This document shows positions 18,135 through 25,728 of a stretch of DNA of 64,000 nt, piece after piece. Source of the stretch: Candidatus Bipolaricaulota bacterium (GTDB lineage Bacteria; Bipolaricaulota; Bipolaricaulia; UBA7950; UBA9294); the NCBI GenBank assembly GCA_028278555.1, contig JANQEA010000043.1:62001-126000 (forward strand), given 5' to 3'. The position numbers and the translations under genes are program-made. The first letter of the stretch is position 1. The number at the start of each line of letters is the position of its first letter. The notes under the pieces are model-generated. The model made no database searches. It worked only from the letters and a program-made list of their open reading frames with translations, and had not been told where the DNA came from.

Positions 18135-19479
18135 TCGGCAAGGCATGACCTCTCTGGATGGGCCCGTTCGGAAGGACTTGCCGGCGAGTAGACGCTCTTC
18201 GGCATTTCGAGTAGAAAGGGCGGTTTGCTACCTGGCATTCGTTACCGGCTTCTTCGGTGTGGCGCTGTTTCCGTTCGATCTGGGGCCGTTCCAACTCTTT
18301 CCCTATCGACTCTTCCTGATCCTGCTTTGGGGGTTGCTCGGAGCTCGCGCTCTTTCGGAAGGAACGATCTCGTTCGGATGGATGCGTCCCATCAAGCCGT
18401 TTATGGCGTTTCTCGGCTTCTGGGTCGTGTATGCCTTCATCAGTCTGGGGTGGGTAGCCTCCCTAGGAATGGCGATTCGGCATGTGATCTTTCTTCTCAT
18501 GGGTACATCCATGATCGTGCTTGCCGCGAGCCGGTTCCAAGAGGAAAGGGACCATCATCGGCTCTTTTGGATCTGGTTGGGCGTTCTCTCCGTGATGATC
18601 GTTGTGGGGTTCTGGGAGCATCTCACGGGGCACCACCTTCCTTCGTCCGGCTACTTCGAAGAGACTCGGTTGGTCTTCATGTATTTGCCGACGGGTGTGT
18701 TCGGGAACCCGAACAACTACGCTTCGTACTTGGCTTTGAGCATTCCATTTGGTCTCAGTCTCGCCCGATACTCTCGAAAGCTCTTCCTGCGAGTTGGCGG
18801 CATCGCGGCCGTGCTTGCCAGTGGATACCTGATTCTGGCCGCAGGTTCTCGCGGGAATCTTGTGGCAGTCCTTGTTGCGCTGGCGTTTCTCTGGCTGTTT
18901 CTCGTGCGCAGAAGCCGAAAGGTGGCCTGGATTGTTGTCGTGGCTCTGGCAATAGGAACTGCCCTCCTCGTAGTTCCCCGTCTGGTTTCTCCAGTGCTTG
19001 ATTCCGCTGCTGATGAGATTTCATCCCTTCTTCGTGATGTGCCTCTGGAGCAGGCGTCCATCCAGATCCGATGGAACTTGATTCGTAACAGCATGAACTT
19101 CGTCTTCGACACGGCGGGGTTTGGTGTCGGCGCGGGGAATGCGGAGTACTGGATGGCGAACTTCTCTCGCTACGAAACCTTCGGAATCCTCAATCTCCAC
19201 AACTGGTGGCTGGAGCTACTGACCGACTACGGCCTCCTGGTCTTTGGTGCATATGTCGTGTTCTACCTCAGCCTTGTCCGTGCGCTCTGGCGAGAATGGA
19301 AGCGGACAGCGGACAGAAGACAGCGGATGGTTTGCGAGGCGTTGCTCCTGTCGCTGGTGACCTTTTCGATTGCCAGCATGAGCCCGAGTTCCGTCATGGC
19401 GTTCGCCCCGCACTGGCTTCTTATCGCGTTCTCTTTGGCCTTCCTTCGCACCCGCAGAATGGTAGAATCTGTGTCGTGA
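18121..19479 (+). CDS. O-antigen ligase/polymerase-like membrane protein
   Basis: This 452-residue polytopic protein has 10-12 hydrophobic segments and a large periplasmic loop. It also has the Wzy_C/WaaL landmarks VFGNPNNYASYLALSIPFG and an ILAAGSRGN segment, which carries the conserved arginine of the superfamily. It would polymerise the repeat unit or ligate the finished glycan to its acceptor (lipid A core or protein), at the periplasmic face. Which of these it does cannot be decided by sequence. Its start overlaps the previous gene by 14 bases, and its TGA overlaps the next ATG by one base. Confidence 0.78.
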   Translation: MLRASRQGMTSLDGPVRKDLPASRRSSAFRVERAVCYLAFVTGFFGVALFPFDLGPFQLFPYRLFLILLWGLLGARALSEGTISFGWMRPIKPFMAFLGFWVVYAFISLGWVASLGMAIRHVIFLLMGTSMIVLAASRFQEERDHHRLFWIWLGVLSVMIVVGFWEHLTGHHLPSSGYFEETRLVFMYLPTGVFGNPNNYASYLALSIPFGLSLARYSRKLFLRVGGIAAVLASGYLILAAGSRGNLVAVLVALAFLWLFLVRRSRKVAWIVVVALAIGTALLVVPRLVSPVLDSAADEISSLLRDVPLEQASIQIRWNLIRNSMNFVFDTAGFGVGAGNAEYWMANFSRYETFGILNLHNWWLELLTDYGLLVFGAYVVFYLSLVRALWREWKRTADRRQRMVCEALLLSLVTFSIASMSPSSVMAFAPHWLLIAFSLAFLRTRRMVESVS

Positions 19480-20669
19480 TGCACGTCGTGATCATTCCAT
19501 CCGAGAGGTACGGCTGTCCTGACGAGCCCTTGGCGGGAATCTTCCAACGGGACCAAGCGATCGCCCTGCGCCAGGCAGGGCTCAGGGTTGGGGTTGTTGC
19601 ACCAGCGGCGAGATCCTTGCGGCACTTCGGACTCGGGCTACGCAGGGGCCCTCGCAGAATGGAGATGGCCGAAGAAGATGGGATCCCTGTGTATCGCTAT
19701 CAGGGCTGGCGGTGGATCCCGGGGCGCATTCCCTATCTCGGGAACCGGTTCTTCTTGTCGCTGGGCCAGCGTATCTTCGCCCGATATGTGAAGGATCACG
19801 GTCCTCCGGATCTCATCCATGCACACAACGCGCTCTTCGCAGGAGCCCTTGCCAGAGCCATCCGAGAGAGATGGGGCATCCCGTATGTTCTGACAGCACA
19901 TAGCAGTGCGCATCTGACGGGCGCGCTCCGAACTTGGCAGAGAGAACCTGTGCGTGCTGCCTTGGCAGGCGCCTCGGCGAGGCTCGCCGTGAGTCGTGCG
20001 TTGGGGCAGGCGCTTGAACAGGCTTTCCCGGATGTCGCTCCATCATCTGAATGGGAGTGGGTTCCGAACGTTCTCGATCAGCTGTTCGAGAAGAGCGTGA
20101 TTCCAACTGAGGTTCGATCTGCGGGCTCCCGCCCTTTTACCTTCCTGACCATTGGTGCGCTTGCTCCCATCAAGAACCAGACTGCTTTGTTGCGAGCCTA
20201 TGCAAAGAGCTTCCGAGGGGATCCGGATGCTCAGCTCCGCGTGGGCGGGGACGGCCCGCTTCGGGCAACCCTGGAAGCGCTTTCGAGAGAGCTGGGGATT
20301 TCCGAACAGGTGGCATTCCTCGGGCTGCTCTCGCGCGAACAGGTTCTCGCGGAGATGCAGGCATGCGACGCTTTCGTCCTGCCGAGTCATCATGAGACTT
20401 TCGGTGTTGTCCTGATCGAGGCGCTCGCTTGTGGGAAGCCCGTGATTGCCACGGCTTGCGGTGGCCCAAGTGACATTGTGGAGGAACGGAATGGCATCCT
20501 GATTCCCCCTCGTGACGAGCCGGCATTGGCGGCAGCCATGTGCCAAATGATGCAGCAGATAGGTGAGTATGATAGAGTGGGCATTCGAGAAGAGTGCCTG
20601 AATCGCTTCGGGAAGGAAGCCGTGGGGGGGCGTCTGCTGGAGGTCTACCGGCGTGTCCTGGCTTCGTAG
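19479..20669 (+). CDS. glycosyltransferase family 4
   Basis: This 396-residue GT-B enzyme starts at an ATG that shares one base with the stop of the ligase-like gene. It contains an HAHNALFAGALARAI segment in the acceptor half and, in the donor half, TIGALAPIKNQTALL, VGGDGPLRATLE and the intact EX7E-type motif in HETFGVVLIEALACGKPVIAT. No export signal or membrane segment is visible, so it should act at the inner face of the membrane on the lipid-linked intermediate. The sugar specificity is unknown. Confidence 0.86.
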   Translation: MHVVIIPSERYGCPDEPLAGIFQRDQAIALRQAGLRVGVVAPAARSLRHFGLGLRRGPRRMEMAEEDGIPVYRYQGWRWIPGRIPYLGNRFFLSLGQRIFARYVKDHGPPDLIHAHNALFAGALARAIRERWGIPYVLTAHSSAHLTGALRTWQREPVRAALAGASARLAVSRALGQALEQAFPDVAPSSEWEWVPNVLDQLFEKSVIPTEVRSAGSRPFTFLTIGALAPIKNQTALLRAYAKSFRGDPDAQLRVGGDGPLRATLEALSRELGISEQVAFLGLLSREQVLAEMQACDAFVLPSHHETFGVVLIEALACGKPVIATACGGPSDIVEERNGILIPPRDEPALAAAMCQMMQQIGEYDRVGIREECLNRFGKEAVGGRLLEVYRRVLAS

Positions 20670-20678
20670 GAGGGTCGG

Positions 20679-21815
20679 ATGTCGCGTGAGTACCAGATGT
20701 GTTCCCGCTGCGTCATGGACACAACGGCACAGGAGATTGACTTCGACGAACAAGGCGTATGCAATTTCTGCCGTGACTTTGACGCGCACGTTGCTCGTAT
20801 CTTGTCAACAACTGAGGAGGACCTGGCAAGCAGGTTCCGCGAGCTTGTGGCCGAGATCAAGAGCAAAGGGAAGGGGCAGCCGTACGACTCGGTTGTTGGG
20901 CTGAGCGGTGGAACAGACAGCTCGTACCTATGTCATCTCTGCGCCGACGCGGGTCTCCGTCCGCTCGTCGTCACGGTGGACACGGGCTGGGATTCTCCTG
21001 AGTCCGCTGAGAACATCCGAAGGCTATCATCGAAGCTGCCTTTCGAGTTCCGAACGGTGACGGTCGACTGGGAAGAGATGCGAGACCTCCAGGTCGCGTA
21101 CTACAAAGCTGCGGTTCAGAACTGCGAGGTGCCTCAGGATCACGTGTTCCTGGCGATTCTGTACGAGGAAGCTGCTAAGGCGAAGGCCCGCTCGCTGCTG
21201 ACGGGCGGGAATCTCGCTACGGAGTCGATTCTGCCCGCATCTTGGTCATTCAACGCGGCGGACGTGCGCAATCTCAAGGCCATCCACCGACGTTTCGGCA
21301 CCAAGCCGTTGCGCCGTTTCCAGACCCTGCCCTTCTGGAAGCGGTATGCGTACTACCCGTTCATACGCGGGATCAGAGAAGTTCGGCTCCTGAATTTCGT
21401 TCCCTACAACAGAAGCGAGGCAAAGCGTCTCCTCGAGCGTGAGTATGGATGGCAGGACTACGGCCCGAAGCACTACGAATCCATCCTTACTCGCTTTTTC
21501 CAGGCATACGTTCTTCCAACGAGGTTCGGAATCGACAAGCGGCGCGCGCATTTCTCGAGCCTGATCGTGTCCGGGCAGATGGATCGAGACGAGGCACTGC
21601 AGCTGTTGGAGGCTCCGCCCTATCCAAGCGAGGAACTCCTCGAAGAGGATATGGCTCACATCGCGCAGAAACTGGACCTATCTCCTGAGGAGTGGAAGGA
21701 GATTCTCGCCTTGCCGCCGCGAGCGCATACGGAGTTCCCGTCGTCGCAGTGGCTCTTCTCCCTCAAGGACACGCTGGTCAGGCGACTAGGTGTGCGGCGG
21801 CGATGGTGGGGGTAG
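20679..21815 (+). CDS. wbpG: N-acetyl sugar amidotransferase, WbpG type
   Basis: This 378-residue ATP-pyrophosphatase-fold protein has the PP-loop SGGTDSS at residues 76-82 and a four-cysteine metal site near the N-terminus (CSRCVMD, then CNFC). Characterised WbpG relatives convert an N-acetyl group on a uronic acid or nonulosonate into an acetamidino group, using ammonia from a glutaminase. In Pseudomonas the partners are HisH- and HisF-like subunits. None is visible here, so the fused amidotransferase at 25729 is a candidate ammonia source. The gene lies nine bases after a GT4 gene. Confidence 0.83.
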   Translation: MSREYQMCSRCVMDTTAQEIDFDEQGVCNFCRDFDAHVARILSTTEEDLASRFRELVAEIKSKGKGQPYDSVVGLSGGTDSSYLCHLCADAGLRPLVVTVDTGWDSPESAENIRRLSSKLPFEFRTVTVDWEEMRDLQVAYYKAAVQNCEVPQDHVFLAILYEEAAKAKARSLLTGGNLATESILPASWSFNAADVRNLKAIHRRFGTKPLRRFQTLPFWKRYAYYPFIRGIREVRLLNFVPYNRSEAKRLLEREYGWQDYGPKHYESILTRFFQAYVLPTRFGIDKRRAHFSSLIVSGQMDRDEALQLLEAPPYPSEELLEEDMAHIAQKLDLSPEEWKEILALPPRAHTEFPSSQWLFSLKDTLVRRLGVRRRWWG

Positions 21816-22978
21816 ATGCGCCGACCGAAGCCACTCCGGTGAAGCGCGTTGTCCACCTCAGTTCGGTACACGACGCCGCAGACCCACGAATCCTACATCG
21901 AGAAGCCAAGACCCTGGCGGCCGCGGGATACGACGTCGTGGTTGTCGCCAAACACGCGGGTGAGGAGTACGCGGACTCCGTCCGGATTGCTCCGATTCCC
22001 GTGCCGAAGAACCGCCTTTCCCGCATCCTACTGGCGGCTCCGCGCACCGCTCTTCGCGCGCGGGCACTCCGTGGGGATGTGTATCACATCCATGATCCGG
22101 AGCTGCTCCCTTGGGCATGGCTCCTTCAGCGAATGGGGCGGCGGCCTGTTGTCTATGACGTCCATGAGTACTACGCCGAGAGCATTCTGACGAAAGATTG
22201 GATTCCGAGGTTCTTGCGGAGACCGCTCTCGAAGGTGGTGGACTGGCTGGAGAAGGCATTTGCGAGAAGCCTTGCCGCGGTTGTCACAGTGAACGCGGAC
22301 ATGGAGCTTTCGTTCGCGAAGCTGGGAGCCCATGCAGTTGCAGTCAGCAACTATCCTGAACGGACCCTTGCAGAAAGAGTGCCGCCATCAGGCCTCAAGG
22401 AATCATTCGATATTCTCTATCTGGGGGGAGCGAGCCGACTCCGCGGGTACGAACTGATGCTTCGCGTCATGGAACAGGTCAGCGAGGCTGAACCGAATGC
22501 GCGATGCGTTGTGGTGGGACCCATCGACCGGACGGGCATCTCGAACGAGGCAACCGCACTTGAACGTGCGCTGCTTGCAGAGAATGTCCTCTTGCCCATC
22601 GGCCCGGTTCCGTATGAAGCCGTGCCTCGGTTTCTCGCCGCCTCGTTCATTGGATGGGTGCCATGGCGGGACACGCCCAACAACCGTCGCGGAATGCCGC
22701 TCAAACTCTTCGAGTACATGTCGGCGGGCCTCCCTGTCGTGGCCTCGAAGATCGGATTGATTGCGGAGATCGTTGCGGGGGCCGGGTGCGGTCTCTTGAT
22801 CGCTCCGGAGGATGTCTTCGCTCACGCCGAGGCGATTCTCTCCTTGCTTGGCGACAGAGACCGCGCCTACGAACTCGGCCAGGCCGGCCGCTCGGCCGTG
22901 CTTGAGACCTACAACTGGGAGAGCCAGGGGAAACATCTGCTGGCTCTCTATCGGGAGCTCCTCGATGGAAGTCCTTAG
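21803..22978 (+). CDS. glycosyltransferase family 4
   Basis: This 391-residue GT-B protein starts at an ATG overlapping the wbpG stop by 13 bases; the longer frame upstream is shadowed by wbpG. The acceptor half begins VVHLSSVHDAADPRI and includes DVYHIHDPELLPWAW and VYDVHEYYAE, which are common in WbpH/WbuB-like and FucT-like enzymes. The donor half has LYLGGASRLRGYELML and PLKLFEYMSAGLPVVASKIG. It is translationally linked to the WbpI-type epimerase that follows and may transfer the resulting uronic acid, but that is only inferred from position. Confidence 0.85.
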   Translation: MVGVDAPTEATPVKRVVHLSSVHDAADPRILHREAKTLAAAGYDVVVVAKHAGEEYADSVRIAPIPVPKNRLSRILLAAPRTALRARALRGDVYHIHDPELLPWAWLLQRMGRRPVVYDVHEYYAESILTKDWIPRFLRRPLSKVVDWLEKAFARSLAAVVTVNADMELSFAKLGAHAVAVSNYPERTLAERVPPSGLKESFDILYLGGASRLRGYELMLRVMEQVSEAEPNARCVVVGPIDRTGISNEATALERALLAENVLLPIGPVPYEAVPRFLAASFIGWVPWRDTPNNRRGMPLKLFEYMSAGLPVVASKIGLIAEIVAGAGCGLLIAPEDVFAHAEAILSLLGDRDRAYELGQAGRSAVLETYNWESQGKHLLALYRELLDGSP

Positions 22979-24095
22979 CGTAGTCGGAGCACGGCCGCAG
23001 TTCGTGAAGCTGGGGCCGATCTGCCGAGCCATCGCCGTCTCGACAAGAGGTTCGCGGTTGGTTCATCGGATCATTCACACGGGACAGCACTACGACACGG
23101 GGATGTCTGATACCTTCTTCCGGGATCTGGATCTGCCACGGCCCGACATCAATCTCGGGATTGGCTCGGGCGACCACGGTGCCCAGACGGGTCGCATGCT
23201 CGCCGGACTCGAGGGTGTCTTCCTGGCGCACCGACCGGATCTTGTCGTCGTATACGGCGACACCAATTCGACTCTCGCTGCGGGGCTGGCGGCGGCCAAA
23301 CTACACATCTCCGTCGCCCATGTCGAAGCCGGCCTCCGCAGCTTCCGCAAGGAGATGCCCGAGGAGGTGAACCGCGTCCTGGTCGACCATCTCTCGACTC
23401 TCTTGTGTTGTCCGACAACCACCGCGGTACACAATCTCACGAAGGAAGGGATCGAACAGGGCATCTCCTCTGATGCTGCGTCAGTCAATCAGCCTGCTGT
23501 CGTACTGACCGGCGATGTGATGAAAGACGCTGTTCTCCAGAATCTCGAGCGCGCTGCTCAGCGTCCGGAGACATTGGAAAGGCTAGGTATCGACGATACA
23601 GGCTACGCTGTCGCGACGATTCATCGCGCCGAGAATACCGATGACGTTCTGCGGTTGACGGGGATTGTCGAGGCACTCACGCAACTTGGGAGCGAGCTAC
23701 CCGTTGTCGTTCCGCTGCATCCGCGGACGCGGAAAGCGCTGTCCGAAATGGGCATCCGGATGGACGGTCACTCGGTGCGTTGGGTCGAGCCGCTCTCGTA
23801 TCTCGACATGCTGTGGCTTGTCTCCAAGGCGAGACTCGTGCTGACCGATTCGGGTGGTCTTCAGAAAGAAGCCTACATGCTTGGTGTTCCGTGCATCACG
23901 CTTCGGGATGAGACGGAATGGGTCGAGCTGACTGACACCGGTTGGAACCGACTTGCCGGCGCGAATCCGAAGCGCATTCTGGCCTCCGCAAGGGCTCTGC
24001 TTGAGGCGCCCCCATCTCCTGCATCGGAAAGCCTGTACGGAGACGGACATGCTGCGGAGAGAGTCTTGGAAAGCATCCTCGCGGTGGGACGATGA
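22965..24095 (+). CDS. wbpI: non-hydrolysing UDP-sugar 2-epimerase, WbpI type
   Basis: This 376-residue protein has all family landmarks: GARPQFVK, HTGQHYD, VYGDTNSTLAAG, HVEAGLRSFRKEMPEE, TIHRAENT and the uridine-binding DSGGLQKEAYMLGVPC. The segment LRDETEWVEL favours the WbpI subfamily, which epimerises UDP-2,3-diacetamido-glucuronate to the manno isomer, over WecB. The complete wbpABDE set upstream supports this. The start ATG overlaps the GT4 stop and is preceded by GGGAGCTC. It lies about 17 kb from wbpE, so the five-step pathway is split. Confidence 0.84.
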   Translation: MEVLSVVGARPQFVKLGPICRAIAVSTRGSRLVHRIIHTGQHYDTGMSDTFFRDLDLPRPDINLGIGSGDHGAQTGRMLAGLEGVFLAHRPDLVVVYGDTNSTLAAGLAAAKLHISVAHVEAGLRSFRKEMPEEVNRVLVDHLSTLLCCPTTTAVHNLTKEGIEQGISSDAASVNQPAVVLTGDVMKDAVLQNLERAAQRPETLERLGIDDTGYAVATIHRAENTDDVLRLTGIVEALTQLGSELPVVVPLHPRTRKALSEMGIRMDGHSVRWVEPLSYLDMLWLVSKARLVLTDSGGLQKEAYMLGVPCITLRDETEWVELTDTGWNRLAGANPKRILASARALLEAPPSPASESLYGDGHAAERVLESILAVGR

Positions 24096-24168
24096 AGCTA
24101 CCGAAGCAGATGGCGGAGGCACTCCTGCGCGAGCGAATGCCGAGTTGGCGACGGAAGGCGAGGAGGCC

Positions 24169-25707
24169 ATGACAGGCCGAGTTGCAAGGGGAAGTCCGAG
24201 GTACGTGCCCGTTCTCGGAAACGCGAAGACCAGAGGTGTGATAGGCCTCATCTTGGTCGTGGCTTCCGTTGCGGCCGAGGCGCTGATGTTCCGGGACGGA
24301 TCGGTCGCGATTCTCATGCTCATGACCTTCCTTGCGTGGGCGGTTTCGGCATACCTGACGCACAAGTACATCCACAAATACCCGCAGCGTTACGTGACCT
24401 ATCTTGTCGCTTCTCACACGAAGGCGGCGGTCGTCATGGCTGCCTGCCTGGCCGTGTTCGGATGGCTCATCGGCTCTGCTGCGGTCCCCTCGAAGGTCCT
24501 GTGGACTGGCTTCGGCCTCTTCGTCGTTTCCGACGCGCTCGTATCTGTCTTCCGACGCAGGGAAGCTGAAGATCGGCGGGCCCATCCAGGAGATCCTGTT
24601 TCCGAGAGTGGCGAGGACTCCTTGTCGTCCGCGACGGAGCCCCAATCCATCATCGACAGGGCGGCAGTCCTGGAGGAGGTTCGTTCCCGGCTGGCCGGTC
24701 CGATGGCCGATTTCGTCGAGCGGACCCTGCCGGATGCCTCTGGCGAGCGGACCGGCGTGATGATCCTTGATCGCCCTCCTGCCACGGGCCTGCCGGCGGC
24801 GTCGGATCCTTTCGCCCTTGTGGTTGCGCAGACACGTCTGAACGACGTCTACCGTCTGGACGAGTATCTGATCTCCTGTGCTCACTCGGTTGCGATGGGC
24901 GCCTACGTGCTCGTCCGGTATGCGCCCGTCGAGGGTGTTCCGAGGAGGCTTCGAGTCCGTTACGGACGTACGCTGTTCCGGCCGGCACGGGCGCTTCACT
25001 TCCTGTGGTCCCAGGCGATCCCGAAGATTCCTCTCCTCGGAGGGTTGCAGTACCTCGCGACGCGAAAGGGCAATCGGGCCTTGTCCAAAGCCGAGGTCTG
25101 GGGGCGCCTTTCCTACTGCGGAATGCACGTGGTTGGCGAAGCAGACGTGGCTGATGAGCGATACGTGCTCGCTCAACGGATCGGGGAGCCGGTTTCGGGG
25201 AAGAGGCCTTCGTACTACCCGATCATCGCGCTCGAGAAGGTAGGTCTTGATGGCAGGATCGTACGCCTGCACAAGTTGCGCTCGATGTTCCCGTACAGCG
25301 AATTCCTCCAGAAGAGGATCTATGAAGAGCACGGCTTGACCTCGACGGGGAAGTTTGCTGACGACTTTCGGATCACTGCATTCGGAAGGTTCGTCCGAAA
25401 GTACTGGCTCGACGAGCTGCCGCAGATCTTTGACTGGCTGCGTGGGGACGTCAAACTCGTCGGTATGAGGGCGACGAGTCCGCAGTATCTGAGCCTGTAT
25501 CCGGACGAAGTGATCGACCTGTACGTCCAAGTCAAGCCGGGGCTTGTCCCGCCGATCTTCGACGAATCGACGAATGGATTCGCCCGGATCGTTGAGGTGG
25601 AATCCGCCTACTTGAAACGGTATTGTGACGCACCGATCCGAACGGATGCTGCGTACTTCCTACGCACGTGCCGGGACATCTTCCGGAGAGGAGTCCGCGG
25701 GAGGTAG
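24169..25707 (+). CDS. membrane sugar transferase (polyprenyl phosphoglycosyltransferase-like)
   Basis: This protein of about 512 residues has four hydrophobic segments in the first 120 residues, a soluble linker and a C-terminal bacterial sugar-transferase domain. The core FGRFVRKYWLDELPQI carries the Asp-Glu dyad typical of phosphoglycosyltransferases. The motif that is normally VGPRP is VGMRA here. It may start a second lipid-linked glycan or be a diverged relative of the enzyme at 29148. The start is uncertain: AGGAGG lies only two bases before the ATG at 24169. An upstream frame extends into wbpI, and a TTG 27 bases upstream is possible. Confidence 0.72.
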   Translation: MTGRVARGSPRYVPVLGNAKTRGVIGLILVVASVAAEALMFRDGSVAILMLMTFLAWAVSAYLTHKYIHKYPQRYVTYLVASHTKAAVVMAACLAVFGWLIGSAAVPSKVLWTGFGLFVVSDALVSVFRRREAEDRRAHPGDPVSESGEDSLSSATEPQSIIDRAAVLEEVRSRLAGPMADFVERTLPDASGERTGVMILDRPPATGLPAASDPFALVVAQTRLNDVYRLDEYLISCAHSVAMGAYVLVRYAPVEGVPRRLRVRYGRTLFRPARALHFLWSQAIPKIPLLGGLQYLATRKGNRALSKAEVWGRLSYCGMHVVGEADVADERYVLAQRIGEPVSGKRPSYYPIIALEKVGLDGRIVRLHKLRSMFPYSEFLQKRIYEEHGLTSTGKFADDFRITAFGRFVRKYWLDELPQIFDWLRGDVKLVGMRATSPQYLSLYPDEVIDLYVQVKPGLVPPIFDESTNGFARIVEVESAYLKRYCDAPIRTDAAYFLRTCRDIFRRGVRGR

Positions 25708-25728
25708 CGGGCAACAAGGAGAAACGCG

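Noticed and set aside
22965-24095. WecB (UDP-GlcNAc 2-epimerase) as the name of the epimerase
   Set aside because: Possible by family, but the TEWVE segment and the complete wbpABDE set favour WbpI.
23896-25530. Open minus-strand frame of 544 codons opposite the membrane sugar transferase
   Set aside because: The plus strand carries recognised sugar-transferase motifs. The minus frame gives an arginine/proline-rich protein without any family motif, as expected from high-GC antisense frames.
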